From an uncultured Eubacteriales bacterium (GTDB taxonomy: Bacteria; Bacillota; Clostridia; Oscillospirales; Oscillospiraceae), in assembly GCA_900549645.1 (NCBI GenBank), contig URPD01000001.1, positions 1-64,000 on the forward strand: DNA of 64,000 bases, read 5' to 3'. Below are positions 1-8,780 of the stretch, piece by piece. The first letter of the stretch is position 1, and every line of letters begins with the position of its first letter. A model generated the notes under the pieces. The model was not told the DNA's origin, made no database searches, and saw nothing but the letters and a program-made list of their open reading frames with translations. A program made the translations under genes and the position numbers.

Positions 1-55
1 ACACCCCACTTCTTAGATAGTTTATCATACTGTCTAACAAATGGGGTGCAGTTCA
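1..55 (-). mobile_element. Terminal end of an IS3-family (IS150-like) element, cut by the window edge
   Basis: Read on the minus strand from base 55, the sequence opens with TGAACTGCACCCC followed by TTTGTTAGACA. From memory this closely matches the terminal inverted repeat of IS150-type IS3-family elements. Bases 2-21 and 29-48 also form an imperfect inverted repeat with 3 mismatches. The transposase would lie to the left, outside the window. The element end stops about 17 bases short of the corA stop codon. No transposase coding sequence is visible, so this could be a solo remnant. Confidence 0.5.
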
Positions 56-71
56 AATGCATGGGTTTTTC

Positions 72-983
72 TTATAATATCTTTTTCTTCTTGAAATATA
101 TTATCTCGATCACGATTATTACGGCTGTTATAGCTATGACGCAGGGATACGCGTAGCGCCAGTGCAGCTCCGGCATGTTCGCAAAGTTCATGCCGTACCA
201 GCCCGTCAGCAGACTGAGCGGAAGGAACAGCGTGGTGACAACGGTCAGAATGCACATGACCTTGTTCTGCTTCGCGTCCAGCTGTGCCTGATATAACTCA
301 CGCAGCTGTATCACGTTCTCCTGAAGCAGGTGTACATGGCTTTCAAGCCGCTCTGTCTGCATCGAAAATCTGCTCCACTGCTCCGCCGCGGCGATAGGCG
401 CGGGCGCGTCGAGAGACGATATCATGTCGCTCATCGCGGTAAGCTGCTCATAGTACGCGTTCAGCTCCGAGAGCTTGCGGCGGTGCCTTGTGAGTACACC
501 GAAAAAGTCGTCCTGAATATCGGTCAGCAGGCTGTCCTCCATGACGTCAAGCTCCTTTTCGATGTGGGACAGGTACAGGATATCATTTTCCACTGCCAGC
601 TGCATAAATTGGAGAAGCAGCAGTTCCGGAGTGGAGGCGTTGTTCAGCTTCGTCAACTGCGATTTTACCCACGGCTTCAGCTCGCCGGAATCCTCGATGA
701 AAATCAGCTCCTGCTCCGTCATGTAAAAGAGCAGGCAGATCTGCGGCAGCCGTGCCTCGTTTTTGTTTGGGATGCGCAGAGTACCCCAAATGTAGTCGCG
801 GTATGCTTCCGCCTTACAGTAACGGACGGAGCCGAGACTGCGCAACATCTCTTTGTGGTGCGGGAAGCTGTCCTTCATGGTGCGGAATTCATCCGCCGTG
901 ATTAGCGTTAAAAGCGTACGACCCTCGCTGTGCTTCGCGGAAGCGAGAGTTCCGTTCGCGTCGTTGTATACATATTCGGTCAT
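72..983 (-). CDS. corA: CorA-family divalent cation transporter
   Basis: Predicted 303-residue inner-membrane Mg2+ (or Co2+/Ni2+) channel of the CorA family. It has a long soluble alpha/beta and coiled-coil N-terminal part, and two C-terminal membrane helices. The first helix ends in the diagnostic YGMNF loop (GMN at residues 264-266), and the chain closes with a basic KKKK tail. I place the start at 983 (protein MTEYV...) because GGAG lies 8 bases upstream. A longer ATG at 1016 would lie at or before the likely transcription start of the promoter at 1017-1045. Family assignment is firm; metal specificity cannot be read from sequence. Confidence 0.93.
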   Translation of the reverse strand: MTEYVYNDANGTLASAKHSEGRTLLTLITADEFRTMKDSFPHHKEMLRSLGSVRYCKAEAYRDYIWGTLRIPNKNEARLPQICLLFYMTEQELIFIEDSGELKPWVKSQLTKLNNASTPELLLLQFMQLAVENDILYLSHIEKELDVMEDSLLTDIQDDFFGVLTRHRRKLSELNAYYEQLTAMSDMISSLDAPAPIAAAEQWSRFSMQTERLESHVHLLQENVIQLRELYQAQLDAKQNKVMCILTVVTTLFLPLSLLTGWYGMNFANMPELHWRYAYPCVIAITAVIIVIEIIYFKKKKIL

Positions 984-1016
984 CTTTAGTTCTCCATATT
1001 GAAATGCTTTTGCCAT

Positions 1017-1045
1017 ATTATAAGACCTGCTAGTCGTATTTGCAA
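1017..1045 (-). promoter_or_regulatory. SigmaA-type promoter of corA
   Basis: On the minus strand TTGCAA (1045-1040) and TATAAT (1022-1017) are separated by exactly 17 bases, upstream of the corA start at 983. Confidence 0.7.
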
Positions 1046-1095
1046 GAAGCGAGTTGTAAGCCTTGAAAATTAAGAATTCCTAAGGGTTGCATCCC

Positions 1096-1124
1096 TTGCT
1101 TTTGCTTGGGTTTAAAGATATAGT
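1096..1124 (+). promoter_or_regulatory. Candidate promoter of the surface protein gene
   Basis: TTGCTT (1096-1101) and TATAGT (1119-1124) are spaced by 17 bases, 68 bases before the start codon at 1192. A short inverted repeat (AAGGG/CCCTT, 1082-1097) overlaps the -35 region. Confidence 0.45.
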
Positions 1125-1191
1125 ATAGACGTAGAGTGAATAGACAAACAGCGGCAATATGTGAAATTTATCGAAAAAGGAGGAAAATTAA

Positions 1192-3219
1192 ATGAAGAAA
1201 TTTTGGGCGCTGCTGCTTGCCGTTTTGCTGGTGGTGAGCATCCTGCCAGTCTCGGCGTTGGCGGACGACATTCCGGAGTCGACGCCTGTTCCGGAACAGG
1301 GGACGCTGACAATCAACGTTGCCTTTGAGGGACTGCCGGAGGATAAGATCCCGGAATCCGTCAGATGGGAGCTTAAAAAGGCCGGCACACACGTTCAGGA
1401 CGTCGTCATCACGGCGTCGGAAAAGTGGACGAAGAGCCTTACGCTTGATCCCGGCGAGTACGAGCTGCACGCGGACGTTGACCGCACCGAGGTCGGCGGG
1501 TATTATCACTTTTATTATTCGATAATCCGGGCGACGGTCAAGGCCGGCGAAACCACGAAGCTCGATATCACCGAGACCTACGAGGTTCAGCCGGTGATGA
1601 GCGTTGATATCCCGGTCGAGAAGAAAGTGGAGCTGCTCGGCAAATCCGCGCCGCTTGCGGATACCGACTTCGATTTCGCTTTCACGCTCGCCAATGACGC
1701 GGGCAAGACCGATATGCTCAAGTTGTACTTTGACGGCAAGCCTGTCACCGACAGCTTCACCATGACCGTGAAGGCAGGGGAGACTGCTGCGTCCGGCGTA
1801 CTGACTATCAGCGGCCCCATTAGCCAGCTGTACGGGCTCCGCGGCACACTCAGCGAGAAGGCGCCCGCGGAAACCGGGAACTGGCTGTATGATGACAGCG
1901 AGTACAGCTTCGGCGTAAACATGGCCTCTCCGCTGAGTGTTCTTGAAGAGGAGCCGAGCGACGAGAAAATTCCTGCATATATCAGACTTGGCGACGAAGA
2001 TGTCGACGCCGCGGTGTTCACAAATAAATACTCCGTCACCACCGGAACCCTCACCGTCACAAAATCCATTGAGGGACTTCCTAAGGAGCTGATACCCGCG
2101 TCCGTCACCTTTGAGCTTTGGCAGGATAAGCAGCATCTTGAGGGACAGGACATAACCCTGACCGCGGCGGACGGCTGGACGAAGAGCGTCGAGCTTGAAG
2201 CGGGTGAGTACATTCTGAAAGAACGCACCGACGGTCTGAGCGTCGAGGGCTATATCATGGGCGCAGTTGAGGATATCAAGGCCGTTGTCACTGCCGAAGA
2301 GACGACGGAGATAAAGGTCGTCAACACCTATAAGCCCGAACCGATATACAGTATCAGCATCCCAGTTGAGAAGCAGGTCAAGCAGACCGGAAAGCATATG
2401 CCGGTTGCCGACAAGACCTTTGATTTCGCGCTTGAGCTGTCCAGCAAGACCGGTAAGCTGGATAAGATAGAAGCCAGCTTCAACGGCGCGCCCGTTACCG
2501 ATGGCTTCGCCCTGACGGTCAAGGCAGGGGAGACAACCGCGTCCGGTGTGCTCACCATCACCGGCCCCGCCAGCCAGATGAAGAATCTGGAGGGCAAGCT
2601 GAGCGAGGTCGGCTCCGAGAAGGAGAGTAAGTGGACGTTTGACGGCAGCATGTACACCTTCTCCATGGCGTCCGCCGTGCAGAGCGGCGCTGAGGCCGCC
2701 GAGGCAATACCCATGCCCGCGACTATCATGCGCGGTGATGAACAGGCTGATAAGGCGCTCTTTGTCAACGAGTATAAATCCACCGAGATGAAGGTAAGCA
2801 TCGTGAAGCAGTGGAAAGACAAGGGCAGCGAAGATAAGCGCCCCGAATCCGTCACCGTGCAGCTCTTCTACTATCAGAAGGACGCGAACGGCAAGGACAC
2901 TGACACCCTCGTTCCTTACGAGCTTGACGGCAAGAAGGTTGCTGCGGTTCTCAACGAGAAGAACGGCTGGAAGTGCAGCTTTGACGGGCTTGACACCGCG
3001 CTTACATGGACGGTCAAGGAGACCAACGTCCCCATCGGCTACTACTTCTATGTCAACCGCAGCAGCGACGGCAAGACTGTCACCGTCACCAACGTCTATG
3101 CCGCGACTCAGAAGCCTAAGACCGGCGACGCCATGGTGCTCTGGAGCGTACTTGCACTCGTCTCCGGTTCGGCAGCTGCGGCGGCAATCATCTTCGGTAG
3201 GAAGCGCAGCCGCAGATAA
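1192..3219 (+). CDS. Sorting-signal surface protein with two tandem pilin/Cna-B-like repeats
   Basis: A 675-residue secreted, wall-anchored protein. Residues 1-25 are a signal peptide. Two homologous units of about 240 residues follow. Each has a short Cna-B-like module (GTLT...EGLP...P.SV.WEL / FEL, ending in an N.Y-type strand) and a longer module (IPVEKKV...TDFDFAF / IPVEKQV...KTFDFAL) resembling isopeptide-forming pilin domains. A third, C-terminal Cna-B domain ends VTVTNVY. The tail is KPKTG (641-645), a hydrophobic helix and a basic end, i.e. a sortase signal with Lys in place of the usual Leu. The start has a strong AAAGGAGG site. The likely role is adhesion or surface structure. The anchoring enzyme may be the class B sortase at 33.2-34.0 kb (inference). 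Confidence 0.85.
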   Translation: MKKFWALLLAVLLVVSILPVSALADDIPESTPVPEQGTLTINVAFEGLPEDKIPESVRWELKKAGTHVQDVVITASEKWTKSLTLDPGEYELHADVDRTEVGGYYHFYYSIIRATVKAGETTKLDITETYEVQPVMSVDIPVEKKVELLGKSAPLADTDFDFAFTLANDAGKTDMLKLYFDGKPVTDSFTMTVKAGETAASGVLTISGPISQLYGLRGTLSEKAPAETGNWLYDDSEYSFGVNMASPLSVLEEEPSDEKIPAYIRLGDEDVDAAVFTNKYSVTTGTLTVTKSIEGLPKELIPASVTFELWQDKQHLEGQDITLTAADGWTKSVELEAGEYILKERTDGLSVEGYIMGAVEDIKAVVTAEETTEIKVVNTYKPEPIYSISIPVEKQVKQTGKHMPVADKTFDFALELSSKTGKLDKIEASFNGAPVTDGFALTVKAGETTASGVLTITGPASQMKNLEGKLSEVGSEKESKWTFDGSMYTFSMASAVQSGAEAAEAIPMPATIMRGDEQADKALFVNEYKSTEMKVSIVKQWKDKGSEDKRPESVTVQLFYYQKDANGKDTDTLVPYELDGKKVAAVLNEKNGWKCSFDGLDTALTWTVKETNVPIGYYFYVNRSSDGKTVTVTNVYAATQKPKTGDAMVLWSVLALVSGSAAAAAIIFGRKRSRR

Positions 3220-3237
3220 ATCAACTCAATATCATAC

Positions 3238-3278
3238 AAATAAACTACACGCAGGAATTACCTGCGTGTAGTTTATTT
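3238..3278. terminator. Bidirectional intrinsic terminator
   Basis: Perfect 18-bp stem (3238-3255 with 3261-3278) and AATTA loop, A-rich on one side and T-rich on the other. It serves the surface gene on the plus strand. On the minus strand it overlaps the last codons of the DUF364 gene. Confidence 0.9.
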
Positions 3279-4007
3279 TACCAGCAAAAAGCTCTTTCCG
3301 TGGCCATACGGCGAGCCGCCGGCACCGGATACGACTCGCTCACATATACCGTCCCGATCGGTTATCACGAGTCCGGAGAGGCGGTCAATGCCGAACTCGA
3401 ATAATTCCGGGCACATCGGAACCGACGGGCCGACGAGGATCGTGTACGTGCCGCGGCATAGGTCAAGAAGGTGGGGTAGCGTCTTATTGGTGATAGCACT
3501 TCCGGTTATCAGGACAATATCGCACTGCGGGAGCAGGTAGTCGCAGGCGGGATCTGGGTAATCCCCGCTGCGCGGCTCACGCTCAAGAATAAAGATCTTT
3601 TCCGCGTCGCGCCGCATCTCGTCTGTGCCGTGCATATGCCCCACAATGCCGACGGTTTTGCCGCGAAAATCCATCCCGCGGGTGCAGTAATTTTCAAACG
3701 GCTCGGAGCAGTGAAGCTCAGACAGCCGCGCCTCTGTGTTATAAAATGCGTTGACCGCAGCCATGGCAAGGCTTGCTTCGGTGCTGTTCCAGCTCTTGAG
3801 CGCTTCGGCGACTCTGCGCAGCGGCATTCCGTTCAGGCCGTCCGGCAGCATTGCCGGGCGGCTTGTACCGTGCACATGCATCGCCATGCCGCTGTGCTGT
3901 TCGGTTTTAGCCAGCGCCCATATATCACCTGAGACGGTCGATAATATTCGCTCGTCGGAGTGGATATTATCGCATAAACAGTCATACAGGGCAAAAAAGT
4001 CACACAT
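3273..4007 (-). CDS. DUF364/DUF4213 family protein, putative metal-chelate related
   Basis: A 244-residue soluble protein matching the DUF4213-DUF364 family, which is annotated as putative heavy-metal chelation. The N-terminal half is the all-alpha/beta DUF4213 part. The C-terminal half has a Rossmann-like core (KTVGIVGHMHG, DIVLITGSAITNKTLP, ILVGPSVPM) and ends ICERVVSGAG. The ATG at 4007 overlaps the stop region of the upstream NTPase gene by 8 bases and has GAGGAA in front; longer in-frame starts lie deeper in that gene. Translational coupling with the NTPase suggests a joint task. Substrate and function are unknown. Confidence 0.75.
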   Translation of the reverse strand: MCDFFALYDCLCDNIHSDERILSTVSGDIWALAKTEQHSGMAMHVHGTSRPAMLPDGLNGMPLRRVAEALKSWNSTEASLAMAAVNAFYNTEARLSELHCSEPFENYCTRGMDFRGKTVGIVGHMHGTDEMRRDAEKIFILEREPRSGDYPDPACDYLLPQCDIVLITGSAITNKTLPHLLDLCRGTYTILVGPSVPMCPELFEFGIDRLSGLVITDRDGICERVVSGAGGSPYGHGKSFLLVK

Positions 4008-4587
4008 TTGCGTATTCCTCGACCCATTTTGCGACAATGTTCTGCGCTACCTTGTCGTCGCTGTCGGAGACCTTCAAAATCAGCGTGTCCGGATCGTTCG
4101 ACAGCGCCTCAAGAAGCCGCGCCGTGTAGGCCGTGAACCTATCGCCGAGGCCGAACCGCGACTTCAGCTCCTGCACACTCTTGCTGGCCTTCAGCACACC
4201 GATGCACGGCTGCTCGCTCGACAGGAATTCGGACAGCGCCTCGCGGAACTGCGGTATCAGTATCTCATATCCGCCGAACTCGTCGATGACCGAGAACGGG
4301 TAAAACTCCGCTTCGCTGAGAAGCCGTACGCCGTCATTGCGGAAAACCTCGTTGTCGTGCGTCGGGGGCGTCACGGAGTAATCAAGAAAGCGCTTGCCCT
4401 CGTATTCGTCCGGCGAGAGCGCCGCAGCCGCCGGAAGCAGGTCAAAGCCCAGCAGAGAGCCGTCTCCGGCGAGCCGGCGTTCGGTTATGAAGCCTCCCGC
4501 ATAGGCGATTTTATCGCCAAGCGCGCGGCGTATGAGCGTAGTTTTGCCACAGCCGGATGGGCCGGTGAGAAATATATGTTTTTTCAT
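4000..4587 (-). CDS. THEP1-like nucleoside-triphosphatase
   Basis: A 195-residue P-loop NTPase of the NTPase_1/THEP1 family. Walker A is GPSGCGKT at residues 9-16, and a Walker-B-like DEFGGYE follows in mid-protein. Known THEP1 enzymes hydrolyse NTPs in vitro; their physiological role is unclear. The start at 4587 is chosen from GAAAGGA 6 bases upstream; the preceding in-frame extension is non-coding in character. It is co-oriented with the DUF364 gene and begins just after the terminator of the moxR operon, so the pair either has its own promoter or is fed by read-through. Confidence 0.75.
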   Translation of the reverse strand: MKKHIFLTGPSGCGKTTLIRRALGDKIAYAGGFITERRLAGDGSLLGFDLLPAAAALSPDEYEGKRFLDYSVTPPTHDNEVFRNDGVRLLSEAEFYPFSVIDEFGGYEILIPQFREALSEFLSSEQPCIGVLKASKSVQELKSRFGLGDRFTAYTARLLEALSNDPDTLILKVSDSDDKVAQNIVAKWVEEYANV

Positions 4588-4599
4588 AGCGATTCCTTT

Positions 4600-4641
4600 C
4601 AAAAATATCATGCGGACAGTATATACCGTACCGCATGATAT
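4600..4641 (-). terminator. Intrinsic terminator of the moxR-DUF58-transglutaminase operon
   Basis: ATATCATGCGG (4605-4615) pairs perfectly with CCGCATGATAT (4631-4641). Most of the loop can pair as well. On the minus strand the stem is followed by five T residues. The ribosome binding site of the next gene follows immediately. Confidence 0.8.
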
Positions 4642-4648
4642 GTAAACA

Positions 4649-6814
4649 TTATCTGAAGCCCAGAACGTATTTAATAACAAATTTTCTGAACATATTCCCG
4701 CTGCCGCACAGCTTATCGCGCATCCCGATGAACAGCGCGTACGCTGCCATGCGCTCTTCACGGCCGATCCCGTGCTGACTGAAGCGCGCCTTCTCGGCGA
4801 GCGTGACGATGTCCCGCGGTATCGGCTCATTGAAGCGCGACAGAGTCTTGGCACAGCGATAGATGTACAAAACGGCACGGCTGCCGTCTTTCTGCGTGAA
4901 TCGGCGTTTACGCTCGCGCAGCAGAACAAACTGCCAGAGGACGATGACCCCAGCCGCAGCAAGCACTATGACGATAATGTGCACAGCTTTCGCAGCACCG
5001 CCTGAAGCCGGGACAGTGTTCTGACTCACATCCGACGAAATTATGCCGACGGGCATCATATTTTGCCGCGGCTCAGGATTCACGACTACGGACGGAGTGG
5101 GCGTCGCCTCGGTGCTCTCAGTAGTTTCCGGCTGCGGCTCCGGGGTATTGACAGGTGCTTCGCTCGGCGCGGAGCTGCCGGTCACCTCCACGGGCAGCCA
5201 GCCAAGATCGTCGATATACACCTCTACCCATGCATGTTCGTCACTGCGGCGCACATCGACATAGCTCCCGGCTACGGTCGCAAACGCGAAGCCGTCCACC
5301 ACTCGCGCCGGAATACCGAGCGCGCGGTACATGACCGCCGCCGCGGTTGCAAAATGTGTGCAGTAGCCGCGCTTGGCCTCAGTCAGAAAGTACACGGCGT
5401 AATCATCCGTATCAAAGCCGGACACGTTCAGGTCGTACTCGGCGGAGTTCATAATATAGCTTGCCACGCGGTTCACGGCGTCGTCACCGGCAGAGATACC
5501 GGCGTCTGCCGCCAGATTCAGCATCGCTTCCAGCGTCGAATCCGGCAGCGCAGTGTAATACTCGTAGACATACGCACGGTAGTCCGCCTCCGCGGCGGCG
5601 TATTCGTCCGGAACGCGCATCGACGATATGTCGCCGGAGTAGCTTATATATTCAGCGGTGTATTCCGAGACTCCGCCGGATGGGACATAGACGTCATTCT
5701 CGGCGGCTTCGGTGGAGTAATACGGCACGGGGAGCACGGAGCTTCCCACGGATATAAGCTCAATATCCGCTTGAAGCGTCTCTGCTCCGCCCGCGTTTTG
5801 CAGCGCGAGCGGCAAGAACAGCGGCGGGGTGCTGCTAAGATACTTGTTCCCGGCGCTCCAGCCGGTTCCGAGGTACTGCCCGTAGGAGAAGCAGCGCAGG
5901 TACATGTACCCGCTTTTCTCCGCGCGGACGCGCAGCATCAGCTGAGTCGGATCAAAATCACGGTAGCCTTTCGAGAGGTCGAGCGCGCCGTCTCCCATGT
6001 TCCAGCCCGGATCAAGCGTCAAATCGTCCGGAAGCACGTCGATGGGTAGGGAAGTATCAGGCAAATCCACATCCGATGTGAAGCGCCCGCCTTTGAAAAA
6101 CTTTGTTATGCTCTGGCCGAGTGCATCCAGCTTCTGCGCCATCTCGACGTCGGCTTCGCTCAGGTCATATTCATCGGGCGGAGTGCGCGAGAGAATGACG
6201 CACAGCATCAGCAGCACCGGCAGACAGAGAATAAACACGGCGCGCCCGCCGCCTGAATCGGCGGAATATGAGCCGCCGGAGACGACCACCAGCGCCCAGA
6301 ACAGCACCATGCCCACCGAAGCATACACCGGCGGGAAGCCGTTCACGCAAATACACGCGGCAAAAACGGTTCCCGACACAATGAGGCAGGAAAAAATTCT
6401 TCCGTTCTCCGCGCTCAAAGCGATGGCCATAAATATCACGATGAAGGCCGAAATCACGAGCATCACAAGCGTGTGATCGTCGGTCAGGTTTGAGAAAACG
6501 TATTTCTCGGAGGAATAGTAGAAATGGTTGAGATATTGCCCGCTGACCTTATCAACCATGTCCTTGAGCTGTGCGACAAAGTCATCGCGCCTGCTGCGGC
6601 ACACGAAGAACAAAATAGCCGCACAGACGGCAACGCCGGGCAGGCGCATGTGCCGTATGTTGAAGCACACCCAGATAAAAACGCACAGCAGCGCGGTGTA
6701 AAGCGCACCGCGGCTGAACACAAGATCAAAGCTGGCGCTTATGAATGAGGTCAGAATGAGACTGCTCAGAAGGAGCAGAAGCAGGAATGAGATTCGATTA
6801 AAGGCGGCTTTCAT
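4649..6814 (-). CDS. TgpA-like membrane transglutaminase-domain protein
   Basis: A 721-residue membrane protein. Several N-terminal transmembrane helices are followed by a large extracytoplasmic region holding a transglutaminase-like core, a Pro/Thr/Glu-rich linker, one further membrane helix and a cytoplasmic tail. The cysteine-protease-like catalytic residues are visible: Cys485 in RGYCTHFAT and His527 in DEHAW. An acidic residue follows GWLPVE, where many relatives have Asp or Glu. Its start overlaps the DUF58 stop by ATGA. Together with MoxR and DUF58 it forms a widespread gene trio. The likely role is envelope protein processing or cross-linking; the substrate is unknown. Confidence 0.85.
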   Translation of the reverse strand: MKAAFNRISFLLLLLLSSLILTSFISASFDLVFSRGALYTALLCVFIWVCFNIRHMRLPGVAVCAAILFFVCRSRRDDFVAQLKDMVDKVSGQYLNHFYYSSEKYVFSNLTDDHTLVMLVISAFIVIFMAIALSAENGRIFSCLIVSGTVFAACICVNGFPPVYASVGMVLFWALVVVSGGSYSADSGGGRAVFILCLPVLLMLCVILSRTPPDEYDLSEADVEMAQKLDALGQSITKFFKGGRFTSDVDLPDTSLPIDVLPDDLTLDPGWNMGDGALDLSKGYRDFDPTQLMLRVRAEKSGYMYLRCFSYGQYLGTGWSAGNKYLSSTPPLFLPLALQNAGGAETLQADIELISVGSSVLPVPYYSTEAAENDVYVPSGGVSEYTAEYISYSGDISSMRVPDEYAAAEADYRAYVYEYYTALPDSTLEAMLNLAADAGISAGDDAVNRVASYIMNSAEYDLNVSGFDTDDYAVYFLTEAKRGYCTHFATAAAVMYRALGIPARVVDGFAFATVAGSYVDVRRSDEHAWVEVYIDDLGWLPVEVTGSSAPSEAPVNTPEPQPETTESTEATPTPSVVVNPEPRQNMMPVGIISSDVSQNTVPASGGAAKAVHIIVIVLAAAGVIVLWQFVLLRERKRRFTQKDGSRAVLYIYRCAKTLSRFNEPIPRDIVTLAEKARFSQHGIGREERMAAYALFIGMRDKLCGSGNMFRKFVIKYVLGFR

Positions 6815-7749
6815 TTGACGATCACCCCTTCATCAGAAACTATAAAGCAGCAGCGCGCGTCCGCCTTGGCGGACACCGCGGCGGATGAGCGCGGCTTGGA
6901 CAGCAGTTCCATGAATGCCGCGGCAGATTCCTGCGAGTTACCGACGGTCACATCGACGGACGGGCAAAGCAATTCGTGCTCCTGCTCAAGCTCACAGAGA
7001 TTTTCGGATATATATCGCGCACTGCCGAGCGCCTTTTTGCTCTGCCCGGTGACTACTATGTATATCTTGGAATCCTGACTTGTGAGCGGTTCGCGGACGA
7101 TTACCTTGTCCGTTTTCGAGCTGAGCTTCCAATGGATGCTGTTCACCATGTCGCCGGGGCGGTATTCGCGCAGCTCGTGCTCCTCGGCGTACCCGCCGCC
7201 GTGCTTGGGCTTGAGCACCGTGCGCGCTTCAAGCTCAGCCGAAATGTCACGCAGTCCGTCGGGCGCGGCGGCAGACGGCATAATAACGCATGACACCGGA
7301 GCTGGAGGTCTGCGGCGTATTGAGACGAGACGGAGCAAGTCACAGCAGCGGAGATTTGAGATTTCGCAAATCAGCTTGCCGCAGTCGCCGCCGGGGACGG
7401 GAATATACAGCGTCCCGCCGGAGAGGTTGTTCCAGCGCAGGCGCTGGCGGGTCGTCTCGCCGGTATATACGTTCCTGATTTGCAGAGAGGCGGTCAGTCT
7501 GCCGAGCGGCAGCAGCCCCGTCCGGATGTTGACGCAGAGCTGGACGTCGCTGCCGCATACCGCGGTATAGGGTATGCTCAGGCTTATTTTTGCGCGCAGC
7601 ATTCCCGGCAGGGACAGCAGCAGGATGAAAATGGGCATGATTGTCACGGAGTAGAAGAAGAACGCGCCGAACCAGCCCAGATAGCCGAGACGGAATATGT
7701 ACGCTCCGGCAACTGCCAGAACGTAAAAGATAAAATATACGGTAGGCAT
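6811..7749 (-). CDS. DUF58 family protein
   Basis: A 312-residue protein with two N-terminal membrane helices and the DUF58 signature EHELREYRPGDMVNSIHWKLS in the second half, followed by a vWA-like fold. The ATG at 7749 lies 2 bases after the moxR stop, so expression is probably coupled. Longer in-frame starts lie inside moxR and are unlikely. DUF58 proteins are usually encoded beside MoxR ATPases and are thought to be assembled or activated by them. The downstream transglutaminase overlaps it by 4 bases. Confidence 0.85.
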   Translation of the reverse strand: MPTVYFIFYVLAVAGAYIFRLGYLGWFGAFFFYSVTIMPIFILLLSLPGMLRAKISLSIPYTAVCGSDVQLCVNIRTGLLPLGRLTASLQIRNVYTGETTRQRLRWNNLSGGTLYIPVPGGDCGKLICEISNLRCCDLLRLVSIRRRPPAPVSCVIMPSAAAPDGLRDISAELEARTVLKPKHGGGYAEEHELREYRPGDMVNSIHWKLSSKTDKVIVREPLTSQDSKIYIVVTGQSKKALGSARYISENLCELEQEHELLCPSVDVTVGNSQESAAAFMELLSKPRSSAAVSAKADARCCFIVSDEGVIVK

Positions 7750-7751
7750 GG

Positions 7752-8690
7752 TCAGATATTCGGCGTTTTGACGCTGCCCGCGATACTGCGCATAATGTCG
7801 GCGTGGGCGCGCGGGTCGGAAGCGTCGCTCCACAGCAGGCGGTGCTCGATGCAGTCGCAGAAGATGAAGCGGACGTCGCGCGGGAGCACGTAGTCGCGCC
7901 CCTGTATCCACGCTGTGGCCTTGGCGAGCGAGGTGAGCGCGAGAGATGCGCGCGGGCTTGCGCCCTGAAGTATCCGCGGGTCGTTTCTGGTTACTCCGCA
8001 GAGCTGGACGATATAGTCCACGACCTCATCCTTTACAAACACTGCGGCGACCTCCTGCCGTATCTGCATAAGCTCGCTCTTGCTCACGACCTGCTGCACG
8101 GAGTCGAGACTGATGCTCTTCTGCTTACGGCGGATCATCTCGGCCTCGTCCTTTGGACTGGGGTAGCCGATGGAGAGACGCAGCATGAATCTGTCCATCT
8201 GCGAATCTGGAAGCATCTGTGTACCCTTGGCACCCGTCGGGTTCTGCGTTGCGATGACAATGAACGGCTGCGGCACGGGGTAGGTGTTGTTGTCCACCGT
8301 GACCGCGCCTTCCTCCATGGCCTGCAACAGCGCGGACTGGGTGCGGCTGGTAGCGCGGTTCAGCTCGTCCGCAAGGAACAGATTGCAGAGCACCGCGCCG
8401 CGCTGATAGCGCATCGTGCCGGTGTTCTTGTCATATATCGAGTAGCCGGTAACGTCCGAGGGCAGCACGTCGGGCGTGAACTGCACGCGGTTATATTCAA
8501 GGCCGAGCGCCTTGGAGAAGGCGAGCGCCATGGTCGTTTTGCCGACACCGGGGATATCCTCCATCAGAATGTGCCCGCCCGCGACAATGCCAAGCAGCAC
8601 CTTTATCATAACCTCGTCCTTGCCGACTATCACACGACTGACCTCACGGAGAATCTGCTTTGCGTTGCCGATAGAATTTATAGTATCCAT
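7752..8690 (-). CDS. MoxR-family AAA+ ATPase
   Basis: A 312-residue AAA+ chaperone-like ATPase. Walker A is GVGKTT near residue 50, Walker B-type LADELNR is followed by ATSRTQSALLQAMEE, sensor 1 is IATQNP, and a C-terminal lid domain is present. A GGGAGGG site sits 5 bases before the ATG. It heads an operon with DUF58 and transglutaminase genes. MoxR proteins act as cytosolic ATPases that mature partner complexes; here the partners are presumably those two membrane proteins (inference from context). Confidence 0.93.
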   Translation of the reverse strand: MDTINSIGNAKQILREVSRVIVGKDEVMIKVLLGIVAGGHILMEDIPGVGKTTMALAFSKALGLEYNRVQFTPDVLPSDVTGYSIYDKNTGTMRYQRGAVLCNLFLADELNRATSRTQSALLQAMEEGAVTVDNNTYPVPQPFIVIATQNPTGAKGTQMLPDSQMDRFMLRLSIGYPSPKDEAEMIRRKQKSISLDSVQQVVSKSELMQIRQEVAAVFVKDEVVDYIVQLCGVTRNDPRILQGASPRASLALTSLAKATAWIQGRDYVLPRDVRFIFCDCIEHRLLWSDASDPRAHADIMRSIAGSVKTPNI

Positions 8691-8729
8691 AAAAATGCCC
8701 TCCCAGCAGGCATGTCACTAATTTGTAAC

Positions 8730-8758
8730 ATTATACCATGCATCGGGAGGAGCTTCAA
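8730..8758 (-). promoter_or_regulatory. SigmaA-type promoter of the moxR operon
   Basis: TTGAAG (8758-8753) and TATAAT (8735-8730) on the minus strand have a 17-base spacer, 40 bases before the moxR start. Confidence 0.7.
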
Positions 8759-8780
8759 GCATATTATTATTTTTTAAGAA

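Noticed and set aside
984..1016. Longer corA start giving MAKAFQYGELK
   Set aside because: It begins at or before the likely transcription start and has no ribosome binding site; GGAG sits before the later ATG.
1168..2397. Long reverse-strand open frame of about 409 codons inside the surface protein gene
   Set aside because: Antisense shadow: rich in Arg/Leu/Gly without domains or ribosome binding site, while the plus strand encodes a clear secreted repeat protein.
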